Assembly: GCA_000181795.3 (NCBI GenBank)
Contig: CM012954.1
Span: 14,409,908 to 14,473,907 of the forward strand
DNA length: 64,000 nt
Direction: 5' to 3'
Source: Trichinella spiralis
Taxonomy: Eukaryota; Nematoda; Enoplea; Trichinellida; Trichinellidae
The position numbers and the translations under genes were made by a program. The notes under the pieces are model-generated. The model had not been told where the DNA came from. It worked only from the letters and a program-made list of their open reading frames with translations, and made no database searches. The number at the start of each line of letters is the position of its first letter. The stretch's first letter is position 1. Shown here piece after piece: positions 25,736 through 36,800 of this stretch.

Positions 25736-28135
25736 CTGCAATCAGGACGAAGGCTGTAAAATAATCCGGTTCCCATAAACTACAACTACTAACTATTACG
25801 ACAGCTGTTGAACAACGCATTCAACAGCACAATCGTAATAAATAATAATAAAATTCAAGAAAAACACCTGTTCACTTGCATAACATGCTAATGTTCGACT
25901 TTTACATTCCACTACAGCATAGACGGCTGACCGGCATATTACAGTCGGCGACAGATGTCGACAAGGTGAACTGACATGAATCACATCTGCAAATCTTGCT
26001 TATTTGAAGCTATAGAACAAAATAAGCAACTATTTCTGTATTCTGCACAAACGAGCAACAATCATCCATTTAACCCTATCATTATATTCATAAAATTCGT
26101 CAGAGAAATCAGTTCTGCTATAAATGCTTAGATGTAGAGCTGTTGGTGAATTTTCTCGATTTCAAAATTGCCAACAACAAATGAAAAGTGATTTTTCTAA
26201 TCACTTCTAGTCACCAACTTCCCCCACCTCCACCCGTCGCTGCTGTTCAACCGACCCCACCCACCTTCCCACACTGTTCAGCAGAGAAATTCAACTCTAC
26301 TCTACTGGAGTTCGATCCGAAATTCTGAATCATCAAAAAATCAAACAAATATTAAATCGTTAAATTGAAAAATCAATAATTTTTTTAAAAAAATTAATAA
26401 AAATGCCATTCAACATCTCGTACACGAACACACCCGACAGACGCTTGTCCCACTGCCACGTTCGGCAGATGCAAGACAAACAAAACCCACTCGATCACCT
26501 TGAACCATCCTTATTATTACTATTATTATGTTAATTTTGACTCTCTTATCACAGTTAGTTGATCACCAGCAGCGCAGAAAATAATGGTAAAATTGATTTT
26601 TAAAAAAGCAAATATATTTCATATTTTGTAAATTTCAACTTTTAAAAATTAAAATATCTCATTGGCATTTTTCAAATTATTATTTTACGTTAGAACAATA
26701 TAAAACACAACATGCTTACGGCATTCATGTAGCCAACCTTCCAATGACATCATCCAAACGACTAAATTTGAAATTTGTTCACCAATTGCCCATTTATACG
26801 AACATTTCAACTCTGACAAATCAATTCCAACATTTCAATATCAGCAATGTGATGAAAAAGAATTCTCTTTTTTTTTCTCTCTCTTTCCACCAACGACACC
26901 GCAATACGCTACAGTAAAAAAATTTTTGTTTACAATTTTCGCTGAAATAAAAACAAAGTCAAGGTAGCGAGTGATCAAATTGATAAATTAATCAAATCTG
27001 ATGGAAAGCAAAAAATTTCCATTTTCAATAATTTCAATAAATCAAATGTGTATAATCAATTAAACGAAAATACACACTCACAATATACTGTGAAAATCGA
27101 ACGAACGAGAATATATCAACAGTCGACGTGTGCGATACAATAAGTGCAATTGTTAGGAAAAAAAATTGAACAGTTAATTTTTTCAAATATTTCTGCTTTT
27201 TCTTAACGTGGAAAAATGAAAAATGACGATGAAACAGAAAAATATGATTACAATCAAATCTGAACAACGCACGGTCACTTGAACAAAATGTTGCAATTGA
27301 ACGAAAACTACATGCTAATTTACTCACGACAATCTTCACTCGTTCAAAGAGTGTTTTGTGCACATTTTACAGTAACTTTTGTTCAAGTACGAGACAATTT
27401 GAACAAATTAATTTTTTCAATATTCAAAATTAAAATATTAACAAATTTCATGGATATTTTTTCAGTGGCAAAATTTCAAAGTTATGTCAAACATTGAAGA
27501 CGTACTCAAAATGTTCCATCAACAATCAATTATCATGAAGTGAAATTATTGTTCAGTAATTTTTTTAAATATTTCATCACAATTCAATATTAAATCATGC
27601 ATTTGGAAAAATATTAAACTTTTCACAGATGAGTGCAACAAAAAAATCAGATTGCTGCAAATTTTATCCTGTTAAAAATGATAATTTTTATTCACAATCG
27701 AAATACAATTTTCAGAATATTAAAAAAAGTAAATACTTACAAAAAAATTATCTAGCCGCAAAATAGCGTGAAATCTATCGCAGTATAAAAGCAACTGTGC
27801 GCGATAAATTGGAAAATGTTGAAATTGTCTCATTTTTGATTGGTTAATTTTAAATTTGAAAACTTTTTCAATCACCCTTTTCCCGCTTGTTTCGAAAACA
27901 ATTGTACCTGCATTATGTAAAATACCTTTTTTACTTTTTCCATCAATTGATGTAAATTAATACTTGTCATTTGTATTTATTCATTTATTCCTTTAGCATA
28001 TTTATATTTGAGTAAGATGGAATATTTTTTTGCCGTTTAATTTATTGAATTGTATTGATAATTTTAGTTATTGGAAACTTGTCTGTTTGTTTGGAACAAC
28101 GAAGGACAATTTGAATAATTGAATTTTTCTAAAAG
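25736..28135. other. Intergenic region between divergent RasGAP and UVRAG genes
   Basis: This 2.4 kb lies between the heads of a minus-strand and a plus-strand gene, so promoters or upstream exons of both should be here or nearby. Two missing pieces may lie here: the start of the RasGAP (an acceptor-like TTGCAG sits at 25740-25736) and the N-terminal C2 exons of UVRAG. I could not identify either. The sequence is AT-rich with poly-T runs and no clear TATA or initiator element. Confidence 0.5.
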
Positions 28136-30754
28136 CCAGCCAGCTCTGCTTGATGGTAAAGTCGGAATGCGTACATTCGCCGAAACCGTCATTTACATTT
28201 TATGCTTGGAAAAGGTTGATTGTTCTGTTTTTTTTCAATTATTGAATATAATAACTTTTATTTCAGATTAAAAACTGTAATTGCTGCTGTGAAACAGACA
28301 AATTTAAAAGTTAAGCGACTCAGAGGAGAAGTTGAGGAAAAACTTCAAGCGCGAAGTTCACTTACTGAACTGGTGAGTTGATTGATGGGTTTTCTATTTT
28401 AATTTCTTGTATCATTTTATTCAATATTCAAATTTTCATTTTCCATATTTTTTTTCTCTTATTGATATTCTACTTTTCAAATTTATCAGTTTACCAATCG
28501 CTGAGCTTTCATCGATCACGTTACTTTCCAAACAGAATAGAATATCAATTTTGGTAAAAAATGTTACTTTCAAATTACCGATTCATAATACATTAGGCAC
28601 TATTTTTATAAAATTGTAAAATTTTACATTTTTCACATGTTACACCAGGGTAAATGTTAATTATTTAAGTTGGTTATCAATAAATTGTAAACTGTAGCAT
28701 TGTAATACAGAAAAAGAAAATAAAGTTTGTTCATTTTGAAAAGGAAAAAAATGCTTTAAGCTTGCCGAAGTTCAGACAAAACAAGCAGATCTAGTGTTGT
28801 TGGAGGATTTTTTGAAGAGAGAGAAGAATCGTATGTGCAACAGAAATCGGCGTTTGACCGAAGCTAACAAATCTGTAGAGCTTATGGAAAAAGCTTTGAC
28901 GCGTCTTTCGACAGAAATTGAAAAAGACCGTGCTCTCTATTACGAAAAAATGCAAGAATACGTTGCTCTTCGGTAAAATTGTTGTTTATTAATTTATTGG
29001 TTTTTTTAAGTGTTATTTTTTAAAGTGAACAATTGTTGTGGGTTAATGCTCAATTGATGATACGTCGCAAAAATATGACTGGTCAACTTGCAAGCATATT
29101 TTATCCTCAACAATCAGTAAATGATATTCTATTCGATGTAATAAAAAAAAATTTTCATTGAATTTCCAAAAGTATACTTTCAGACGTCCAGTTCAAATTG
29201 TACGTGTGAATCAGTTTATCGAATTGCTGGTTTGCACCTTCCGGATGCGGAAAATTATCGCAGTCAGTCACAGTTAATTCAATCTGATTGTTGTTGTTGT
29301 TGTTATTTATCGTGTTGTTTTGTCCGACTTTTAGAACATTGTTATTTGGAAATTTCATCCGCTCTTGGTTATGTTGCTTTGTTAATTATTATTCTCAGTT
29401 CAATATTCGATGTTCCACTGAGTCACGAAGTGAAATTTGCCGGCTCTCGTTCGGTTATTTTTGATTTTTCTCTCCAAAATTCCAACAATACCATTCAAAC
29501 GTATGCAAATGAGCCACTTATTCCAGTTGTTTATTAAATTTTTCTTTAAATTCAAATTCTTTTCAGATTTCCTTTGTACACTTCTCGTAGTAATAAGATA
29601 ACGTTCAATTATGGGGTTTTTCTTTTGAACAGGAACATTGCTCAAGTAAGTTGTAAATTATATTTTTTTCATTGATTTATTTAATTTTTTCTCATTAATA
29701 TACAGTTTCGACGAAATCTCGGTTTACCGACAGCCGATTTACGTTGTACATTAGCCAACGTGGCGAATCTATTTGAAAAATTTTCCGGCACACTTTCGTA
29801 AGTGGAATCAATGAATGAATGTATTGTAGTAGTAAATATTGGCTTTTTTCTTGCTTTTCTTGTTCATCGTAAATAGTACGGGTAAAAGAAATCCAATTTT
29901 ACATTTATGAGTGAAATCAATTATTCTGATGAGATTGTTTGTTTTTCGCTTTTTATGGACGAGTTGGTGTTCTTTTATTTTTTTAAAGTTAAACGAGCGT
30001 ACTGTAGATTTTGCATTGGCCCTGCTTGACGACAACTGGTGTTCTGCTTTTGTTTTGGGTTTCTTTTTTTTTTATGTTTGTCCCATTTGTGATTTTTGTA
30101 TGTTAACAACAGAGAATCCACGATGATCAATTTTTGCACAATGCCTGCAGCCTTGTGAAAATCTGTTTGTTGACAACGTTCAAATGACTAATCCAAACCG
30201 GCATGCTTTTGCTTATTTTTTTAAATATCTTTTCACGCGCGTGGGATGGTAATTTTTTTCCCTTTTATTTGTATTATTTCAAACGAAGTACATTTCACAG
30301 TTCAACAACTTTTTCCCTTATTCACTGATGACTGTATTCGATTTTTATGTTGATCATTGAGTTGATTTAAATTGATTTTTTTTTTCGAAAACTACTACAA
30401 ATGGATTTCAGACTTTTCCACCCATTTTGTACAAATTTATTTTTCTATTCAATTTTTGTAAACAGTTGATTTATTATTCAATTAAGCGTTCAAATTTTGA
30501 TTGTTGTCCATTTCAGCGATTCGAATTTGATTAATCGAACAACGCGGTCGAATTTTCCCTCCTCTTCGACGGTCGAGGTGAGAAGTTTGAATCGTCTGGA
30601 TAATTTCGAAACGTCGCTCGCATCAACCAGCGATGACGTGCCAATGATGGCCAATGACGACCGTAGCACTTCTCTGCCGACCCTACTACCTTTGCTGTCA
30701 ACCGATTCCGAACGTCATTGTGTAATCCAACGCGGGCGTGGCCAATTCAGCTGA
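28136..30754 (+). CDS. UVRAG: UVRAG/Vps38 homologue (N-terminus not found)
   Basis: A subunit of the class III PI3-kinase (Vps34-Beclin 1) complex II, acting in endosome and autophagosome maturation. Exons: 28136-28214 (weak), 28267-28372, 28761-28972, 29026-29116, 29184-29500, 29567-29645, 29706-29797, 30517-30754. Phases close throughout. Seen: a long coiled coil (KRLRGEVEEKL to the LEDFLKREKNR stretch), then the conserved UVRAG block with GLHLPDAENY, SALGYVALL, FDVPLS, GSRSVIFDF, FPLYTSRSN, NYGVFLLNRNIAQ and a DLRCTLANVANL ending. The last exon is a Ser/Thr-rich tail ending at TGA 30754. A 72-base in-frame stretch at 29263-29334 (poly-Cys if translated) has GT and AG ends and is probably an intron. 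The C2 domain expected before the coiled coil was not recognised upstream, so the start is unknown. Confidence 0.85.
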
Positions 30755-31871
30755 TAGAAGATCATTCGAACAAATCTCAACTGTATATGTATATGTATGT
30801 ACAGTTGAACAACAATTGCAGAAAATCTGAAAATCGGGATATTTGTACATTTGCATTTGCTTATCTACTTTTTCTTTCAACTTGACATCTGACATACAAT
30901 TGGACAATTTTTATTATTTCAAATGAAATTTATCGTTGCTCTTTTATGGTTTTCTGGTCGATGGCAAATTTTCAGGTTCTTTCTTTACGACCACCGGTTC
31001 GTATTGGCATAGCTAAAATTATAAGGTAGAAGAGAGGTAGAAAAAAAAAGGAAATATTTATGAAATGTAATTTTTATATGCAAATCAATGGAGCAAGCAC
31101 TATTTTGTAAGTATACATCTCGAACGTTACTAATTTGCATTTTAGATGGAAGAAGAAAATGCCTTTTTTTCTCTTTTTCTTTGAATATCTTTTTTGAATT
31201 AATTCATTTTGATCAAGTTTAAAGAACTTTCCTTGTAAACAGAGCAAACACACACACACACACAGACAGACAGTCAGTGAAGCGACCAGCCGACTGATTG
31301 TTGTGTCGGTTAGTGTTAGTCAGTTGGCCGGCTGGTAATGGCCTTGTTGTAATAGCAACAGGGCGCGCTTTTTTGTCCCTGCCGGATGGTCGTTCGCCGC
31401 TCCCTATTGTCTTTGGACCAATCGTCCGGCCGGACAATGGCGTCATAAAAATGTCGTTAAAATTTTTCTTTTTCCAAAATTTCTCCCACACACTGGTCGA
31501 TTGGCGGCGTTCACTGGTGGTAATTTTCACAATCTGAGGCAGCAGTGGGACAAGCGTCGGCGTTTTTACAACACTTTTGCCCAATCTCGTCATTCGGGAA
31601 CCGCCCCTGTACGTTTTAACGACGGTCGCCCTAGTCGACGTCGACGCCAAGTCTGCCAGGCAGTTCAAGCATTCAGCATGCTATATTAATGCAAGTACAA
31701 TGACAACAACATGAACTTCCTCCAAAGTCTTCTTCTTACTGTCATTACCCAAATGTCACTTGCCTCCCTCTGGTAGTTTTACAAACGACTAGCTTGTCAT
31801 CCAACTGTTGTTGCTGCTTCACAATATTAATAATCTTCTAGATCTTCTTCTTCTTCTGCACTGGACCAATC
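30755..31871. other. Intergenic region between UVRAG and Wnt11
   Basis: This 1.1 kb holds the 3' end of UVRAG and the upstream region of the Wnt gene. There is a short CA repeat at about 31250-31262. An open frame on the minus strand at 31219-31668 is GC-richer than its surroundings but has no recognisable domain. No exon was called. Confidence 0.5.
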
Positions 31872-33590
31872 ATGTTCGGTCACTCTACTGGCATGCTACG
31901 ATGGTCATCACTTTTGCTCACCATCGTTGTAATACTTCTCTACAGTAGATCGACTGATTCTATTCGTTGGCTGTATGATTGCATTTTCTCTATTTCTTTT
32001 TTCACAACAATTTCATTTTTAATCAAAATTTTCTAGAGCTTTGGGTCAGTCGAACAAATTATGGAATCATGCACAACACTGCCCTCGCACTCGTTTCGAA
32101 CGAAAACGCTACGGTCTTGCTGGTGTACAGGTATGTATATATTGGATCCATTCCATTATTATTTTCATAATTATTAAATACAATTTCAGACTAGACTTTG
32201 CAAACGTCACGCCGATCTTATGCCGATAATTATGAAATCCGCTTCACAAAGTGTCATGGTTTGTCAACAGCAGTTCAAAAATTACCGTTGGAATTGTTCT
32301 TCAGTTCGACAAGTGCCCAAACTGCCCCCAGATTTGACCAAAGGTAAAATACTACCGAAATTATTGTTTTACCAAATATGTATGCAAATTGTGAACAGGT
32401 ACAAGAGAACAGGCGCTGGTGTACGCGTTGTCAGCCGCGGCTGTTGCGCACGGTATTGCAAAAGCATGTTCCAGTGGTACAATTGCTTATTGTCCATGCG
32501 GCAACGCTGTAAGTGGTGCGAAATTTGACGACTACATTGTAAGTATTTCTATTCTTTTTTCCCTTCTATTCAATTATTGGCGTATTTGTTGCTTGTTTAA
32601 TTTTATAGTATATTTTCTAGCGTAGAGGATGCAGTGACAACGTGCCGTATGGGCAGAAAGTGAGCAAAGAATGGACAAAGATTAAGAAATTCAAAGCGGC
32701 CATGCGGCTTCAGCAGCAGCAACAGCAACAACAACAACAACTACAACAGAAGCAACAGCAATTCCAACGAAGTCGTTATCGTAACCGGAAACGAGTGCAA
32801 TCACAACGTTCGTATCACGATGATATTATGCGGTATATGCGCGAAAATAGGAATGTTTATCCTTATTTGCACAAAAAGCCCAAGCGTATCGTTCTAGCAC
32901 CTAGAGCTAGAATGAATCATCACAACTATCGAGTTGGGAGAAATGTAGAATATAATTTCTGTTGTTTTGCTCTTCTTACCGACGTTCTTTTCTAGATTAT
33001 CAATCATATGTTGGAATTGAAATGCAAATGTCACGGGGTATCTGGATCGTGCAATTTGAAAACATGTTGGAAAGTTTTACCACCACTGATCCAAATTGGT
33101 GAAATGTAATAATAACAATAGAAATAGACTGTTAAGCATCAATTAAGTTATCATCAGACAATGCTTCTTCAGGTTGAGGAAAAAATACAGCCGAGCGGCC
33201 GAGGTACGCTGGTTGAACGGTGGCAATTCGGCTCGTTACAACGTGGAACCGTACGCCCTTGTTGGTCGGGTTACTGAAGACGATCTCGTTTATATACGCA
33301 AATCACCGGATTATTGCACCGAAGATCGACGAGTTGGTTCGATTGGAACCCAGGGCAGGTGAGTTGTTGTAAATTGTATTTTTGCTCGTTTGAACGAATT
33401 TCATCCAAATTTGAGAACATGCAATGCTACCGAACAATCGTCTGCCGGCTGTGACAGCATGTGCTGCGGGCGTGGACATGAAATTGTCTTCGAATATGTC
33501 ATATCCAATTGCCGTTGTCGTTACGTGCACTGTTGTTATGTGGAATGTGACCGGTGTCGTGAATTGGCCGAAAAGCATGTATGCAAATAG
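31872..33590 (+). CDS. Wnt11: Wnt11-type secreted signalling protein
   Basis: A secreted, lipid-modified ligand for Frizzled receptors. Exons: 31872-31972, 32037-32130, 32190-32343, 32399-32538, 32621-32944, 32996-33105, 33173-33358, 33416-33590; 427 residues, all phases closed. Exon 1 encodes a hydrophobic signal peptide ([13 protein letters not shown]). Wnt11-like features are IRWLALGQ right after the signal peptide, YRWNCSS, the [20 protein letters not shown] block, [10 protein letters not shown] (Ser287 is the lipidation site), [29 protein letters not shown] and a C-terminal Cys-Lys. Exon 5 carries a Gln-rich, then basic, insertion (residues about 190-260) between the SDNVPYG and CKCHG motifs, longer than in vertebrate Wnt11. 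The exon 8 acceptor is GAG. Paralogy to other Wnts was judged from memory of family sequences. Confidence 0.92.
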
Positions 33591-33812
33591 AATTCATCCG
33601 GTGCAGTGCAGTTATCCGGTATCCATTCTTCGCCATCCATTGAATGTGGCGCAGTGTTTTTTCGAAATTAAACAACAAAACAAAAATTCAATTTATTCAA
33701 GAAAATGCAAAAATCAGCATAAAAATTGTTGTTGTCGTGGTTTTTTGTTTTCTTCTGGGCGAATTATCTTTTATTATTATTATTATTTCTATACAAGAGA
33801 TGAGATGTGGTT
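33591..33812. other. Convergent gap between Wnt11 and the DBS-type gene
   Basis: The Wnt11 stop codon (33588-33590, plus strand) and the DBS-type stop codon (33813-33815, minus strand) are only about 220 bases apart. The two 3' UTRs must be very short or overlap as antisense transcripts. Confidence 0.7.
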
Positions 33813-36800
33813 TCAAAAACGAGACGCGGTGTAACCGAGCGAACTTGCTCTGCATTCGACCAGACGTTCAGTGCGCTGTTGCCGTTCTGAACATTCCGAA
33901 ACAATCGACGGCTGGTTGGTGGCTTGTCTGTTCGCTTGTTCGCCTGCCGACAATTCTGAACGTAAAAATGGAAACGAACCCGTTGTCGTTCTGTATTCGG
34001 TTCGACTGACCACGTTCCAACGGTCTCTGTTTCTGGTGCCTTTTGCGGCGGGGTTTTGGGTTTTGTTGTTCTCCTCATCCGCTACCGCCGCCGTTCCACC
34101 AACGCTGCTCAGCAGGTTCAATTCCGAACGAGCAGAACCCAAACAAGTGGACGGATTGTTGTTCGAATCGCTGAAATCAACATCAGATCCTGTTGTTTGT
34201 TTCTTTTATGCTTCATTATTATTATTAGCATATTGCTTTGTTGTTTTATTAATTTACCTGACCAAAAGATCCGACTCGGAATGCCGTTTACGATCCAAAT
34301 TACAGTAGCCTGCTTCGTTCGACGAATGCGAAGTCCAACTGATTGGACGTCGCATTCTTCCACCTGCAAACATCGAATATTACTGTACATTTTTTGTTTG
34401 TTTGTTTGTTTGCTTACTTTTTTTACCTGTCGAATCATCTGAAATTGATAGCAAGTGTTTGAGTTTGGCGACAAATTGGAAAGCGTTGATGTTGGTGTTG
34501 ATCGACTGAAAAGTCAACACTTCCTGCTTGTTTTCGGTAATAATTTGAAATTTTTCTTGCTGTGCTGTACTGCTGCTGTTGCTTGTAGTTTTGATCACTT
34601 CGACATTTTCGATCATGTCGATCTGGAAATGAAAAATAAAAATCAACAAACCAACCGACAAAAAAACAACTACCAAAATCAAATGGATATTTTTTCAATG
34701 ATACAGATATTTTATAGATATATTGGTTGGTTGTTTGTTTACTGGAAGTTCTTCTTTCACTTCGTAACATTCGTCAATGTGCGGTATGGAATTGCGACGA
34801 CATTTGCACATCAGCATGACGGTCGAATACAAGAACACATGCCTCTGGCGGACTTTGCTGGCCCGTCGCATGCGCAACGGTGCTTTGTCGCCGGTTTTCT
34901 TGTTAAGCCACACACGGAAACGACCCTCCAACAATACGGCACCCAAACTCGACAAATCACCCTTCAAAGTATGGTTTTTTTTTCTTTTCATATTTCATTT
35001 TTCTTTTTCACAAAATCTTACAGTATATCCGACAATGTAGCCCTGATTCAAGCTGGCGTTCACTAGATGCAACAGTTCCAAAATTGCATTCAACGCTTGT
35101 TCAACTTGATCACTTCCTTCTGTCCTGTCGACGCTTCTTGCCAATTCCTATTATTTGAAGTTTTGGATTTGAGAAAAAAAAGGTTTTTTTCTTTCTTACT
35201 TTAAGCAACAATTGATATTTGGTGACTCGTTGAACAGGCTTGAGCAAATAAGCACTCAATGGCAAAGCATGACCAGCTCGATCTTGGCACATCTGAAAAA
35301 AAGTTGTTGAATGTGTGGACAAGAGAAGAAGAAAAATAAAATTACAACAGAACCACACCCATGGTTTGTGGGTGGAATGCAAAAATTGTTCACCTGCAAA
35401 AATGAATAACCTTCAGCACACTGTTTGAGCAAAGCCTCGCTGAGCGGTTTGTTCAGGCAGTAGGTGATGTAAATTTGAAAGTGATCAGTGTGGTCGAGAA
35501 ACGTTCTGGCGATATTTCTGACGTTGCTTTCGGCGGCTTTCAGAGCCGGCAGAAATATTTCACTGTGGAAATTGTAAATTTGGTGCAAATTCCCGAACAG
35601 CACTTTCTGCTTGGACAGTAGATTGTTGGGAACGTAACGGCGTTGGTCGGCATCTTCGAACGCGTGAATGTAATACTTGACCACTGAACGTAGTTCGTCG
35701 ACGTAATTCTGCTCCGTGCTGAGCAATTCGTTCAGCACAAATGACGAACGTTTCGAAGATTCAGCATTGAAAGTACAACTATTGTTGTCAACGTTCGCCT
35801 GCTGATCGTACGGTAATTCTGACCACAGGCTGCCTGGTGGCGGTGATAGCATTGCCAAAGCGTCGTCACTAGCATCGTCGGATAACTGGGAAGAAATTTT
35901 ATTATTTGAAATTTAAAATAATCACGTCGCTTCAACATACTTGGCCAATGTCCGTATGGGATGAGTCACGCAGTGGGAGGTATCGATAAGTACAAGACAA
36001 AGGATTCGTTGCCTTTGCAGCGGTCATTTTGATCGGTTCAGAAAATGAACTGATTCGCGCTTTGCTCAACAGTCGTTTCAAAAATACACATCGACTTTCG
36101 CAGAGTTGTTTCACATCACTAACACGAGCATTAACCTGAAAAATCAAATGATCAAAAAAAGTGATAAATATATAAATCGGTTGAAAATTATCAATAGCTA
36201 AAAATTGCTGCAAATCAAATCGAAGCGTAATAATCAATATGAACGTTCAGAGTGGGAAATTTGGTTACAGAAGGAAAGATTGCTTTGCAATTGCAGTAAA
36301 TATTAATCGATTTTCCTTTGAAAGCATGCCAATTGAAGTTGAACGATTGGATTGAAGTGGCGACGTTTGAGATGCCAAATACAACGACCAGATCGAATTA
36401 TAACAATAGAATGAATGACGCGACAACGAGGAAACTTCAATTCATATTATTCGGCTAGAGCAGAATTTCCAATTGGTCACCAGCAAACCAATGACAAAAT
36501 TAGCAAAGCAAAGCAGAACAGCCTATTATTATGAGCAATCAATGCAGAATCACTTGAGGATACTTACAATTTGAACCGTTTAAAAATAGTAAAATAAAAA
36601 CTTATGATAAGCAAATAACAAAACAAAACAAAAAAAGAAATACCCATTTTCACTTTTCAATTTATGAGAATTGATCGAAAATTTATGAATAGAAAACTAA
36701 AGTATAAATTATCCCATAGCTAGACCTGAAATCTTCCAAATGACAGAATCAGGTCAACTGTGACAAAGAACTGAAAATAAAATATTCATAAAATTTCAGT

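Noticed and set aside
31219-31668. 149-codon minus-strand open frame between UVRAG and Wnt11
   Set aside because: Composition is less AT-rich than its surroundings but no domain, no phase-matched neighbours and no homology I can recognise.
34455-35066. 203-codon plus-strand open frame
   Set aside because: It is the antisense shadow of the PH-domain exons of the DBS-type gene, which show clear conserved motifs and phase-matched splice sites on the minus strand.
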